From CAXWPM01 sp965206125 (lineage in GTDB: Bacteria > Acidobacteriota > Terriglobia > 20CM-2-55-15), in the NCBI GenBank assembly GCA_965206125.1, contig CBDBIN010000034.1, positions 1 to 64,000 of the forward strand: a stretch of 64,000 nucleotides of DNA. The letters run 5' to 3'. Both the position numbers and the translations under genes were made by a program. Of the stretch, positions 8,931-17,484 are shown in pieces. How positions within the stretch are numbered: the stretch's first letter is position 1; each line of letters opens with the position of its first letter. The notes under the pieces were generated by a model, which saw only the letters and a list, made by a program, of their open reading frames with translations, was not told the DNA's origin and did no database searches.

Positions 8931-10371
8931 GAAAGTGTGCCAATCTTAGTTGGAAATTGAAACGGCTCCAAACCCTATGGTTTGATGGTATTGGAAGAAA
9001 CAACATCAAGCCTGTAAGAGAAAGGAGCCGAGATGAGGAGTCTGTTACGTTCGGTGAAAAAACGCAAGAAGAGGCGAGTACTGGGTGAGGTCGAGGTCAT
9101 GAGCCGGGAGGAGTACTCGGGACTGGAATTGGACTCGAAGGTGGAGATGATCCGGGCGTTGATCCCACTGGGGTTGATGCACGTAGAGGAGTTGCTCGAC
9201 GAGGAAGTGAAGGCGTTGGCGGGTGAGCGATACGCGCGAAAGGAGGCGACGTTGAGGGGCCGGCGACACGGGAGCAATCCGGGGACCGTGGGGCTCGGGG
9301 GCCAGCGGGTGCCGGTTCGGGTGCCTCGAGTTCGCAGCGTGGCGGGCGGGGAGATTCCGCTTCGGAGCTACGAGGAACTCAGTCCGGATGGCGCGGTGAA
9401 CGAACTGCTTCTCAGACGTGTGCTTTATGGGATCTCCTGCCGGAACTACGAGTCGGCCGCGGAAGCGATTCCAGGAGCCATCGGATTGTCGAGCTCGACG
9501 GTGTCTCGAGGATTCGTCCAGGCGAGTGCCGCGAAACTTCGGCAGATGCAGGAGCGGGATCTGTCGGCCGAGGACGTGGTGGCGATCTTCCTGGACGGGA
9601 AAATGTTTGCCGACGCCACGATGGTTGTGGCCCTGGGCATCACAATTACGGGCGACAAACGCTTCTTAGGCTTCGTGGAGACGAGTACGGAGAACGAGCA
9701 GGTACTGACTCCGTTTCTCCGTTCATTGATGGAGCGAGGCCTGGACATCTCTGAAGGCGTGCTGGTGATCGTCGACGGCGGCAAAGGTCTGCGCGCGGCA
9801 GTCAAGCGGGCATTCGGTAATCGAGCCCTGGTCCAACGCTGCCAATGGCACAAACGCGAGAACGTGGTGAGCTACCTGTCGAAGACCGAGCAAGCCGCGT
9901 GGCGCAAGCGGCTTCAGCGTGCGTACCAGCGCCCGGAGTACAACGAAGCCCGGGCGGCCCTCGAACAGCTCCATGGAGAGCTCGAGGAGCGAACCCAATC
10001 GGCCGCTGCGAGCCTTGAGGAAGGCCTGGAGGAGACCCTCACGTTGCATCGACTCGGCGTGTACGGGGTCCTGGGCCGTTCGTTCAAGACGACGAATTGC
10101 TTGGAATCGGTCAATGCCCTCGTCGAGGAAAGGTGCGCGAAGGTCGATCATTGGAAGAACTCGAGCCAGCGGCAGCGCTGGTTGGCGACGGCGCTCATCG
10201 ACATCGAACGACGCTTGAGGAAGGTGATCGGCTACCGTCATCTTCCAAAGCTCCGCGAAGCCCTCAGGCGGGAGCTGAAGATTGAGGCGAAGACGTCGAC
10301 GAGATCGAAGAAGAAGGTTGCGTGACCAATCGTGAGCCGTGGAGAGTTTCAACTAAGAATGGGCTTGACTC
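8931..10371. mobile_element. IS256-family insertion sequence (1441 bp) with 8-bp target duplication
   Basis: The element is flanked by CCTGCAGC at 8923-8930 and again at 10372-10379, an 8-bp target-site duplication typical of IS256. The ends are imperfect inverted repeats: the left end has CCAATCTTAGTTG and the right end, reversed, has CCATTCTTAGTTG. It holds a single intact transposase gene. The flanking host frames are undamaged and in phase across the duplication, which indicates a recent insertion. No second copy is in the window. Confidence 0.93.
9033..10325 (+). CDS. IS256-family transposase (Mutator type)
   Basis: 430 residues, the usual length for this family. The DDE catalytic residues are apparent: Asp188 in VVAIFLDGKMF, Asp248 in VLVIVDGGKG and a Glu near 359 in NCLESVNAL. 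The family C-x2-H motif lies at 270-273 (RCQWHKREN). The ATG at 9033 is preceded by GAAAGGAG at good spacing. The frame is intact, so the element may be active. It acts on its own terminal inverted repeats at 8931 and 10371. Confidence 0.96.
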   Translation: MRSLLRSVKKRKKRRVLGEVEVMSREEYSGLELDSKVEMIRALIPLGLMHVEELLDEEVKALAGERYARKEATLRGRRHGSNPGTVGLGGQRVPVRVPRVRSVAGGEIPLRSYEELSPDGAVNELLLRRVLYGISCRNYESAAEAIPGAIGLSSSTVSRGFVQASAAKLRQMQERDLSAEDVVAIFLDGKMFADATMVVALGITITGDKRFLGFVETSTENEQVLTPFLRSLMERGLDISEGVLVIVDGGKGLRAAVKRAFGNRALVQRCQWHKRENVVSYLSKTEQAAWRKRLQRAYQRPEYNEARAALEQLHGELEERTQSAAASLEEGLEETLTLHRLGVYGVLGRSFKTTNCLESVNALVEERCAKVDHWKNSSQRQRWLATALIDIERRLRKVIGYRHLPKLREALRRELKIEAKTSTRSKKKVA

Positions 10372-10706
10372 CCTGCAGCCGCCATCACCGACAGTGTCAC
10401 TCTTCCAAATGCAGCATCTGGCGCGGTGACGATCGTTAATTCCACGGCACTTCCGCCTACAGCGACTATCGATGCGGAGATACCTTCCTGACTTACAGCC
10501 ACGGCCGTAACATCCTGGAGGTTGGTGCCGTCAATCAGCGCAGTCGTGGTTGCGCCTCTAAGAAAAACGCTCGGAGATATTTTCGCGATACGCGGAGGGA
10601 CGATCGACTGCGGTGACGCTCCGTGCCGCTTCCCGTGAGCGTGGAGACTCTTCGGGACCGCGATGAAGACGAGAACGGCTACCAGAACGATCTTCGCTAT
10701 TCGCAT
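10372..10706 (-). pseudogene. Kelch/IPT-domain secreted protein, N-terminal part
   Basis: This fragment begins with a signal peptide (MRIAKIVLVAVLVFIAVPKS) followed by an IPT/TIG domain (PPRIAKISPSVFLRGATTT). The host part ends at AAG, where the IS begins. The five further codons that read on into the IS (SQAHS and then TAG, ending at 10353) are not native. The frame continues in phase at 8930 on the other side of the element, so the gene was intact before insertion. As it stands the cell could at most secrete a single short IPT domain of about 112 residues. Confidence 0.88.
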
Positions 10707-10734
10707 TTCAAACTCCAGGCTTCGGACGCGGCGC

Positions 10735-10905
10735 TATCGACGAACGGCCAACGACGGGCGACGAGCTTCTTTGGTCGCTGCTCATTACTGATTGCTGACG
10801 ACTGATCATCTGAAGTCTTCAGTTATCAGTACTTCGTTGTTGGCTGTTGGCCACTAGCTCTTGGCAAGAGTGACCACTGATGGCTGACGACTGCTACTCA
10901 CAACT
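10735..10905. repeat. Intergenic patch of TGACTGATGACTG-type short repeats
   Basis: This non-coding stretch consists of degenerate short words such as CAGTTATCAGTACT, GACTGATCAT, TTGGCTGTTGGCCA and GACGACTG. It includes a perfect CTGAAG-T-CTTCAG palindrome. The same vocabulary recurs at 33729-33800 and 36036-36120. No gene is visible. It lies upstream of the start of the broken kelch gene and downstream of a gene ending at 10908. Confidence 0.6.
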
Positions 10906-10907
10906 AA

Positions 10908-11543
10908 CTAGTAGCCAATCGTCGCCAATCCCGGAGTGAGTCCGACTTCCTCGATTCCCCACGGTATCCGGAACGAGGAGTCCAGATCGACTTCTGGGAA
11001 ACGGGGCGTTACGAACCGGCGGATCAGCGCTTCGATGACGAGCAGGGGTACGGGGAAACCGTCGACCCGAACTCTTTGCAGTTCAAATCGTCCCTGACCG
11101 GAATCCGTTGTCAACCTGCCCTCTATGAACAGGCTGTGCGTCCCACCGAGCAGTGCGTCGACGATCGGGTTGCCGCTCCCCTCTTCGGTCTCGAAGGTCA
11201 GTTCCGTGGCTGCCGAAATCAGGTCGTCTCCGATCGCGATGTCGATTGTTTCGACTTTGGCAGGAATCTCATCCGCCATCGAATAGAGAACGAAAGACTC
11301 CAACTCGATCTCCGAGGCTATGAGGGCTTCGGGCTCGGTTCGGCCCGCCTCGCCCTCGGCACCGCGAATTGCTGCAATCTTGCGACCTAGCGAAGCGGCG
11401 GCTTCGGGCGAGATGTCGTCGAATTGCTCGAGGGCTTCAGCGGTCGGCTCTTCGGCTCTGGTCGAAGCCCCCAACCAGAGCCCCCCGGCGAACGCGGCGG
11501 CCATAAGCAGAACGGCAACGACGACCCACAGGCGGGGAGGCAT
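10908..11543 (-). CDS. Membrane-anchored protein of unknown function
   Basis: 211 residues. One N-terminal hydrophobic segment (LWVVVAVLLMAAAFAGGLWLG) suggests a signal anchor, with the rest outside the membrane. The C-terminal half contains beta-rich phrases such as SLFIEGRLTTDSGQGRFELQ and VRVDGFPVPLLVIEALIRRF, which give the impression of a lipid-binding or LmeA-like barrel fold, but I cannot assign a family. It lies 5 bp from the end of lepB on the same strand, so the two are probably one transcript (lepB first). Confidence 0.7.
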   Translation of the reverse strand: MPPRLWVVVAVLLMAAAFAGGLWLGASTRAEEPTAEALEQFDDISPEAAASLGRKIAAIRGAEGEAGRTEPEALIASEIELESFVLYSMADEIPAKVETIDIAIGDDLISAATELTFETEEGSGNPIVDALLGGTHSLFIEGRLTTDSGQGRFELQRVRVDGFPVPLLVIEALIRRFVTPRFPEVDLDSSFRIPWGIEEVGLTPGLATIGY

Positions 11544-11548
11544 CGGAC

Positions 11549-12313
11549 CTATCGAATGACCATGAACGTACGGGACCAGCGCGTCTTCCGGAAGAAGTTC
11601 GTCCCGAGATCGATGATCTGCTGAAACCGGTCGCCGACGCCGGTGCGCCGGTACTCTGCGGAATCTGTCTCGTACGACCAGTAGATGACCAGGGCCTTGC
11701 CGACGATGTCTTCCCTCGGAACAAATCCCCAGTAGCGGCTGTCGGCGCTGTCATCCCGGTTGTCGCCCATCGCAAAGTAGTGCCCCTCGGGTATCAGAAT
11801 CTCAGTCTCTCTGAGGAACTCCTCGTACCAGTACGGATCCTGATTGACGCCGCTGTAGCGGCGACCGGGGTGCGGCCGGGGCGGAAAGTAGTCCCGGAAC
11901 GGGTCCGCATACCTCCCGGGCGGACTTCGGTGAATCTTGTAGGGTTCCTCGATCGGTTCGCCGTTGATGAACACCTGCTTGTCGACGATCTTCAACCGCT
12001 CGCCCGGAAGGCCGACAACACGTTTGACGTAATGCTTCGTCAGGTCCCCCGGGTAGCGGAAGACGATGATGTTGCCACGCTCGACATCCTTGAACGGCAG
12101 AATTCTGTCGATGACCGCGCCGGGCGTTCCGAACGCAAACTTGTTCACGAGTAGATGGTCGCCGACCAGAAGGTTATCCTCCATGGAAGGCGTGGGGATC
12201 TTGAAAGCCTGGATGATGAACGTCGTCCCAAAGAGCGCCAGAATGACGGTGATCACGAGCGACTCGAAGTACTCGCGGCCGGTAGATTTCGTGTCGTTGG
12301 CTTCGTCGGACAT
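11549..12313 (-). CDS. lepB: Signal peptidase I
   Basis: 254 residues. An N-terminal membrane segment (about residues 19-36) precedes the catalytic serine in TPSMEDNLLVGDH (Ser43). The general base lysine is in HYVKRVVGLPGE (about Lys97), and the conserved box GDNRDDSADSRYWG is near 182-195. It cleaves signal peptides of exported proteins on the outer face of the inner membrane. Many of its likely clients are in this window. The gene following it on the same strand (10908-11543) may be co-transcribed. Confidence 0.96.
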   Translation of the reverse strand: MSDEANDTKSTGREYFESLVITVILALFGTTFIIQAFKIPTPSMEDNLLVGDHLLVNKFAFGTPGAVIDRILPFKDVERGNIIVFRYPGDLTKHYVKRVVGLPGERLKIVDKQVFINGEPIEEPYKIHRSPPGRYADPFRDYFPPRPHPGRRYSGVNQDPYWYEEFLRETEILIPEGHYFAMGDNRDDSADSRYWGFVPREDIVGKALVIYWSYETDSAEYRRTGVGDRFQQIIDLGTNFFRKTRWSRTFMVIR

Positions 12314-12439
12314 TTGCGTATAACTCGTTAGCAGCCCGTGGGGCTCAGGAAAAGGCCACTATAGCGTGTCTATAGCTTTAATTCCAGCCACCCAGCCAGC
12401 AAGGACGCCAGATCAATTCTAACTCCACCCACGGGAACG

Positions 12440-13135
12440 TCACACTGTCGAGAGATGCTCCAGAGCGCTCATTGCGGCCGCCTGTTCTGCCGCCTTCTTG
12501 GTCAGGCCGCGCCCTCTGGCAGCCACTTCCCCTCCGATCACCACCTCCACCGTAAACAGCTTCTGGTGGTCGGGCCCGGTCTCATCTGCCAGCCGATACC
12601 TGGCTACATCCTGTCCGCCCGCCTGCAGCGTCTCCTGAAGGGTGGACTTGAAATCCGATACAGGTTCGGCCGATTCGGTGATTTCGGCAATCTGGCGGCG
12701 GAAGAAAGCCAGCACGACTTCGCGTGTACCCTCGATGCCGCCGTCCAGGTACACGGCCGCGATTACCGCTTCAAACGCGTCCACCAGGAGGGCCTGCTTT
12801 CTCCGGCCCCCCGTCTTCTCTTCGCCCTTCCCCAGCCGAAGGTACTCCCCGAGTCGAACCTGCTCGGCATACCCGACGAGGTTCGCCGCACTCACAAGGA
12901 ACCCTTTGAGCTTAGACAGATGTCCTTCGTTAAGGTTGGGTTGCGCCCGGCACAAGAAATCACTGATCAGAAAACCCAGTATCGCGTCGCCCAGAAACTC
13001 CAGGCGTTCGTTGCTGTCCTGAGCGCCCATGCCCTGCTCGTACGCATACGAGGTGTGGGTCAGCGCGCGCAGCAGCAACTCCGGTTCCTGAAACCGGTAG
13101 TCCAGGTCTCGCTCCAGTTCGTCTACACTCTTCAT
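12440..13135 (-). CDS. rnc: Ribonuclease III
   Basis: 231 residues from the ATG at 13135 (MKSVDELERDLDYRFQEPEL). A longer open frame upstream runs through a repeat element and is not part of the protein. The RNase III signature NERLEFLGDAILGFLISDF is present with its acidic catalytic residues, and a C-terminal double-stranded-RNA-binding domain is visible (DFKSTLQETLQ through KKAAEQAAAMSALEHL). It processes rRNA precursors and structured RNAs. The start codon sits only 2 bp from the edge of the palindromic repeat at 13138, so that element has replaced or forms the leader of rnc. Confidence 0.96.
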   Translation of the reverse strand: MKSVDELERDLDYRFQEPELLLRALTHTSYAYEQGMGAQDSNERLEFLGDAILGFLISDFLCRAQPNLNEGHLSKLKGFLVSAANLVGYAEQVRLGEYLRLGKGEEKTGGRRKQALLVDAFEAVIAAVYLDGGIEGTREVVLAFFRRQIAEITESAEPVSDFKSTLQETLQAGGQDVARYRLADETGPDHQKLFTVEVVIGGEVAARGRGLTKKAAEQAAAMSALEHLSTV

Positions 13136-13137
13136 CT

Positions 13138-13375
13138 CTAGCCCGCTTTTCTCACCGGTTGTCGTCGCGAAGCCCGCCGGGCCACCTCGTGGCCCGGTAG
13201 GATACAGACGCCGACAGGGCATTTGGCATGGCCCTCGACGGGCCATGCTGGGCGCGCGCCGGGAGGGCGACCGAGGCGTACTTGACAGTACGTTGAGGAG
13301 CCCGACCAAGCGCAATGCGGTAGTGGCGGATGTATCCGGCGCTGCAGCACACCACTGGTGAGAAATGTGGGCTGG
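13138..13375. repeat. Palindromic element of about 240 bp, copy A
   Basis: It begins CTAGCCCGCTTTTCTCACC and ends with the near reverse complement (GGTGAGAAATGTGGGCTGG), so the ends are inverted repeats of about 20 bp. Inside are strong hairpins: CCGGGCCAC-CTC-GTGGCCCGG, GCATGGCCC-TCGAC-GGGCCATGC and CGTAC-TTGACA-GTACG. A second copy lies at 13453-13695 and a short relic at 48322-48397. CTAG at the tips is the kind of target used by IS5-group elements (YTAR). No protein is encoded. Confidence 0.85.
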
Positions 13376-13389
13376 CGGCGGATGGGAAC

Positions 13390-13416
13390 AAAAAAGGCGG
13401 TCCCGTCGGGACCGCC
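13390..13416 (-). terminator. Rho-independent terminator for the TPR gene 13692-14936
   Basis: Read on the minus strand, GGCGGTCCC-GAC-GGGACCGCC is followed at once by six T (A-run at 13390-13395 on the plus strand). The stem is perfect over 9 bp. It lies between the two palindromic elements and ends minus-strand transcription before rnc. Copy B of the element therefore forms the 3' untranslated part of the TPR mRNA. Confidence 0.85.
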
Positions 13417-13452
13417 TTTGGCCGATCGTTCAGGATCGTTCCTGGTGGGCTG

Positions 13453-13695
13453 CTAGCCCGCTTTTCTCACCAGTTGTAGTCGCGAAGCCCGCCGGGCCAC
13501 CTCGTGGCCCGGTAGGATACAGACACCGCCAGGACATGTATTGGCATGGCCCTTGGCGGGCCATGCAAGTGCGCGTGAGGGAAGGGCGACCGAGGCGTAT
13601 TCAAACAATACGTCGAGGAGCCCGACTGAACGCAACGCAGTACTGGCGGATGTATCCGGCGCTGCAGCACACCACTGGTGAGAAATGCGGGCTAG
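13453..13695. repeat. Palindromic element of about 240 bp, copy B
   Basis: Same orientation as copy A, with an intact CTAG at both tips and a better terminal match (ACTGGTGAGAAATGCGGGCTAG). The internal hairpins are kept although the bases differ: copy A has CGTAC/GTACG where copy B has CGTATT/AATACG, a paired change that preserves the stem. Its right tip supplies the TAG stop codon of the upstream TPR gene (13692-13694). Confidence 0.85.
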
Positions 13696-14936
13696 TTGCT
13701 CCCGATCTTTCCACCCTCTTCCTGGATAAACTCCTCCATGGCCTCGGGAGTCCGCTCGAGGCTCTCCCACATCTGCGTCAGGATGTCCCGAGCTTGCCCT
13801 TCGGTCACGCCCTTCAGGAATATGGACCGAGCCAGTGACTCTAACGCCTCTTCAGTCTTGTTGTCTTGGGCGTATGCCAGGCCGAGACGGAAGTAGGCGA
13901 TCGGGTCGTCGCCTTTGGCTTCCAGAGATATCTGGTACTCTGTCTGGGCATCCCCAAACTCATCCTGGTTGAGGTACACCAGGCCGAGCGTGGAATGGAC
14001 GGCCGATAGCAGCTCACCCTTCTGCCCCGGGCTCATTTGGGCACTGTCGGGGCCGTTGACAATCGCTTCGACCATCATGACCGCGGTCTTGGCATGCTCC
14101 TCGGCGACTTCCATCTGCGAATCGCGCTCATCCCCATCGTCGGCCGGCCGCTCCGCGAGCGTCGTCGACAGCGTGATCAGGGCCAGCAGGTCTTGAGGAT
14201 TCGTATCGAGAGCCATCTGTGCATACTCGATCGTCTTGTCGGAGTTGTTGGTCTCCTGATACGCCGCCATCAGCGTCTGTGTGAAGATCACCCCCGTTTG
14301 GCCGTGTTGCTGGAACGCCTGCTGGTACTCAGGCGATCCTTCTTCGACCGTGGCGATGTACATGTCGTAGGCTTCCTGCTCCGCTGCAACGGCGAGCAGG
14401 CCCGACTCGATCACCATTGGCATATCGCCCATCCTGTTGTGCGCGTCGAGTATCGTGCGCAGATAGGATGACTTGGCGTTGGTGAAGGAAATCTGGAAGC
14501 CGGTCCAGTCTTCTGGCGGCTCAGGCAAGGCTTCGACCGCCACCCTCTTGGCCTCGAAGAAGGCGGTGTGCGCGGCGATCGTCTGTTGGGCGACTGGAAT
14601 CGCCGAACGGAAGTTGCCTGCTTGCATGAACGCCGCCATGCGCAGTCGCTGAACCACGTAGGTCAACTCGCTGTCAGGAAAGGCCGTCAGGAAATCCGCC
14701 AGCAGCGTCAAACGGGCCGCAATACTCTGTTCCGCTTCGATCGCGCGATACGCATCAAGTTCTTCCTCGGTCTGCGCCTGCGGTGAGAATGTCACCGTCG
14801 CCGGGGGCCGTCCTCGGCCTCGGCCACCGCGGCCGCCGCGGCCGCCACGGCCGCGCTGCTCGGCCAGGGCAGTCTGGGCGAGAAGCAGGCACAATACTCC
14901 CGCGACACACAAGACCCGTCTATTGATCATCATCAC
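13692..14936 (-). CDS. Secreted TPR protein with Arg-Gly-rich N-terminal tract
   Basis: 414 residues. AAGGAG lies about 8 bp before a run of possible starts (MMMINRR). A signal peptide (VLCVAGVLCLLLAQTALA) is followed directly by an Arg-Gly-rich tract at residues 28-43 (RGRGGRGGRGGRGRGR). TPR-like helical repeats then run to the C-terminus (KTIEYAQMALDTNPQDLLAL, DDPIAYFRLGLAYAQDNKT). The stop codon is provided by the tip of repeat copy B, so the original C-terminus may have differed by a few residues. The function is unknown; it is likely a periplasmic scaffold. A terminator follows at 13390. Confidence 0.82.
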   Translation of the reverse strand: MMMINRRVLCVAGVLCLLLAQTALAEQRGRGGRGGRGGRGRGRPPATVTFSPQAQTEEELDAYRAIEAEQSIAARLTLLADFLTAFPDSELTYVVQRLRMAAFMQAGNFRSAIPVAQQTIAAHTAFFEAKRVAVEALPEPPEDWTGFQISFTNAKSSYLRTILDAHNRMGDMPMVIESGLLAVAAEQEAYDMYIATVEEGSPEYQQAFQQHGQTGVIFTQTLMAAYQETNNSDKTIEYAQMALDTNPQDLLALITLSTTLAERPADDGDERDSQMEVAEEHAKTAVMMVEAIVNGPDSAQMSPGQKGELLSAVHSTLGLVYLNQDEFGDAQTEYQISLEAKGDDPIAYFRLGLAYAQDNKTEEALESLARSIFLKGVTEGQARDILTQMWESLERTPEAMEEFIQEEGGKIGSN

Positions 14937-15011
14937 AGATATCTCCTTCAGTACTTATCGTATAGCGAAACTCTAAGGATATTTGGCCCATTCGACACTG
15001 TCAAGTTTCGT

Positions 15012-15058
15012 GGCAGGATGGTAGTGTCTCAGTTTAACTGAGGCACTACCGGCAGGAT
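15012..15058. repeat. 31-bp palindrome between 8-bp direct repeats (insertion footprint)
   Basis: The palindrome at 15020-15050 has arms GGTAGTGTCTCAGTT and AACTGAGGCACTACC with one mismatch. It is flanked on both sides by GGCAGGAT (15012-15019 and 15051-15058). The arrangement looks like two terminal inverted repeats fused head to head inside an 8-bp target duplication, that is, what remains after the body of an insertion sequence was lost. No T-run follows on either strand, so it is not a standard terminator. Confidence 0.65.
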
Positions 15059-15070
15059 CGTCACCGAGAA

Positions 15071-16564
15071 TCAGTTACATCCGCCCCCAAATGGTCCTTC
15101 CAACCCAGCCGTGGCGGCCGCAAGCGCCGTTTCGGTATCGTCGCCGGACCCGAGCGCCGAACGGTACTCGGCGAGCGCGGCCTCACGGTCGCACTGGATA
15201 TCGTAGATCCTCCCCAGGTACACGTGGGCCCATATCCTCATCGACGGTTCCACCGAACTGCTCTCGACCGCCCTCCTGAAGTACTCGAGCGCCCGCTCGG
15301 CATCCTCTTCCCTGCTGGCCAACAGGCCGAGGCCATACAGCGCAGGGCCGTTGGTCTGGTCGAAACCATCGATGACTCGCTCGAAAGCCGTCCGCGCCGC
15401 CTCGTCGTCGCCGGAGTTCATCGCGTCCTGTGCCTCGAGCAGAATCGGGCGAACCGGGTCCGGGGGCAGCGGCACCTGCAGGATCGTTGGGACACTCTCG
15501 CTCAAAGAGATCTCGTGAAAGCGTTCGTCGAACCGCTGCCTTTCCCTACCGACGTCTATCGCAGCCAGCAGATCCGGAAAGTACTCCCGCATGCCACGCC
15601 CTGAACCCAGAAAGTCGTCGAATTTCTCGGAAAAGAATGGCGTCAACAACAAGCCCTGGCGGTAGGCTTCCTCGATCAGTTCGCTGTCGGATCGTTCCGA
15701 ATCGGTCGTCAGCCTCAACTCCACTGCACGGATCAGCGACTCCGTCACCAGGATCTCGAAATCGTTCGCGAATTCGCGCTGTACGCCGTCGACATCCTGG
15801 ATCCAGTCGAGCATCGTGCTCCACTGCCGGAATCGAGGACGCGCCGCTGCGATAATGGGCCCGAGTTTCAGGTGCAGATAAGCGGATCGAACGATCCCGA
15901 CAGGAGCCGACGCGGGGTAGCCCAGCAGGACGTACAGGTTGTCGCGATAGTTCCGTACGTTGACACTTCCGACAGGGGCTGCGAGTTCCAGCAAGATCAC
16001 CAGACGGCGTGAGGTGAGATCGCCCAGAGGGAGCCGAAGAAAGGCGTCGCTCCCGACGATCGCTTCCCGGAGCGCCGGCACCATCGCCGCGAATGCTTCG
16101 TCATAATCGGAGGCGAGACTTGACCAGAGCACTGAAATCCTGGCCTCCCGATAGAATTCGTCCAATAGCGGAACGAAATCACCGATCTCTCGTGCGTCGT
16201 TGGGCCGCAGTTCCTCGCGCATCATGAACCGCATCCCCGGTGGGTCGGTCAGTGCTAATGCCAGCGAGACATACTTCGCAAGCTGGTCCGCGTCGGATTC
16301 GTCGCCGCGCTCTCTTTCGTAATACTGCCTGAGACGAGCCAGCAGATCTGGGTCGATACCAGCGACGCGCTCCCGAACGGCCTGGCGAACCGGGTGGTAT
16401 TCGGGGCCTAGATCGACATCGAATCCGGCCGCGTTGAGAGCCGCCAGCACAGCAAACACTCGGAGATCCCGATCGATCGTAGCCGTCAGTGCTTGAGCTC
16501 GGGCGCTGGCAAATACGCCCGAGATCAACAGGATCAAGACAAGTCCCGAAGATTTACGAAACAT
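15071..16564 (-). CDS. Secreted TPR-containing protein of unknown function
   Basis: About 497 residues from the ATG at 16564 (MFRKSSGLVLILLISGVFASARA, a good signal peptide); an in-frame ATG 12 bp upstream is an alternative. The middle 300 residues are helical and unassigned (FVPLLDEFYREARISVLW). The last third has TPR-like repeats (NGPALYGLGLLASREEDAERAL, WAHVYLGRIYDIQCDREAAL). A cysteine pair lies at the C-terminus region (GGGCN). The sequence suggests a periplasmic protein with a TPR tail. The next gene runs in the opposite direction from 16640, so the 76-bp gap holds divergent start signals. Confidence 0.75.
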   Translation of the reverse strand: MFRKSSGLVLILLISGVFASARAQALTATIDRDLRVFAVLAALNAAGFDVDLGPEYHPVRQAVRERVAGIDPDLLARLRQYYERERGDESDADQLAKYVSLALALTDPPGMRFMMREELRPNDAREIGDFVPLLDEFYREARISVLWSSLASDYDEAFAAMVPALREAIVGSDAFLRLPLGDLTSRRLVILLELAAPVGSVNVRNYRDNLYVLLGYPASAPVGIVRSAYLHLKLGPIIAAARPRFRQWSTMLDWIQDVDGVQREFANDFEILVTESLIRAVELRLTTDSERSDSELIEEAYRQGLLLTPFFSEKFDDFLGSGRGMREYFPDLLAAIDVGRERQRFDERFHEISLSESVPTILQVPLPPDPVRPILLEAQDAMNSGDDEAARTAFERVIDGFDQTNGPALYGLGLLASREEDAERALEYFRRAVESSSVEPSMRIWAHVYLGRIYDIQCDREAALAEYRSALGSGDDTETALAAATAGLEGPFGGGCN

Positions 16565-16639
16565 GCAAAAAATCATAGCATGACAAGTCGCTTTGGGCAG
16601 CACCCTCGAACCGGTGTCCCCGACGAGGGGGAGGGCCGT

Positions 16640-17484
16640 ATGGAGTTCGGAATATCAACGTATTCGTTTCGCGACGAAGAACTTACGCCGCGTCTGCTCG
16701 ACAGGCTGCGTCGGGCAGGCTTCCGTCAGCTGGAGCTCTATGCCAACCGTCCCCACCAGGACTACCACGACCGCGCTGTCCAACGGTCGATCGCGGGTTT
16801 CTTCGAAACCCATGCTCTGCCACCGCCCTCGCTGCACCTACCTACTTCGAACAGGTCGGACCGAAATCCGCCCGACCGATCTCCCCGCTGGCCACCGGAC
16901 AGCTTCAGCGGCGCGAGGCGATCGACGAAGTGAAGCGTGCCCTCGAGTTGACCGACCGCATGCTGGTCGCGCACGTCGTCGTCCATCTGGGAATCGCTGG
17001 CGAACGATTCAACCCCATCCATTTCGACCGCGCGTACTCCCTGATTCATGCGATCTCTTCGTTTGCAGGTGTCGGCATCCTGATCGAAAATATCCCGAAC
17101 GAAATTTCATCCCTCGACCGGATCCGGGAGTTCCTCGATACCGCTCGGGTGCCCGACGTCGGGATTTGCTACGATAGCGGCCACGGCCGGCTCGCCGGAT
17201 CGGCCCCCGAGCTGGAGCGAGTCGGCGCAATCCACCTCAACGACAACAACGGCCAAGAGGATTCGCACCTCTGGCCGTTCGACGGCGCCGGCCGCTGGGC
17301 CGCGTTTGTCGAAAGACTCGTCCACGCCGACTACCAGGGGCCGTTCATCTTCGAGGTGGCGGGCGACGAATTCGATCGCGGCCACGAAGCCGGGCGATGG
17401 CTCGCCAGCCTGGTCGAAGAAGCGCGGACATCGCTCGAGGAATTCCGGAAAAAGTACTCGATCGACGGTTCGGAGGAACCATGA
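16640..17484 (+). pseudogene. Sugar phosphate isomerase/epimerase-like TIM barrel, one-base frameshift
   Basis: The ATG at 16640 follows GGGGAGG. The first 66 codons (MEFGISTYSFRDEELTPRLL) are the first strand of a xylose-isomerase-like TIM barrel. At about 16838-16842 the frame breaks. After a missing base (for example CCC read as CC) it continues as YFEQVGPKSARPISPL and runs through VGICYDSGHGRL, AIHLNDNNGQEDSHLWPFD and FEVAGDE, the metal-ligand strands of the family. The corrected protein would be about 281 residues, the normal length. Its stop overlaps the start of asnS (ATGA at 17481-17484), so the two are translationally coupled. Substrate unknown. The lesion may be a sequencing error, since both halves look fully conserved. 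Confidence 0.8.

Noticed and set aside
13136..13315. 60-residue N-terminal extension of RNase III
   Set aside because: The extension is encoded by the palindromic repeat element; the conserved protein begins at the ATG at 13135.
13138..13695. CRISPR array
   Set aside because: There are only two long imperfect copies with internal hairpins and no regular short repeats or spacers; no cas genes in the window.
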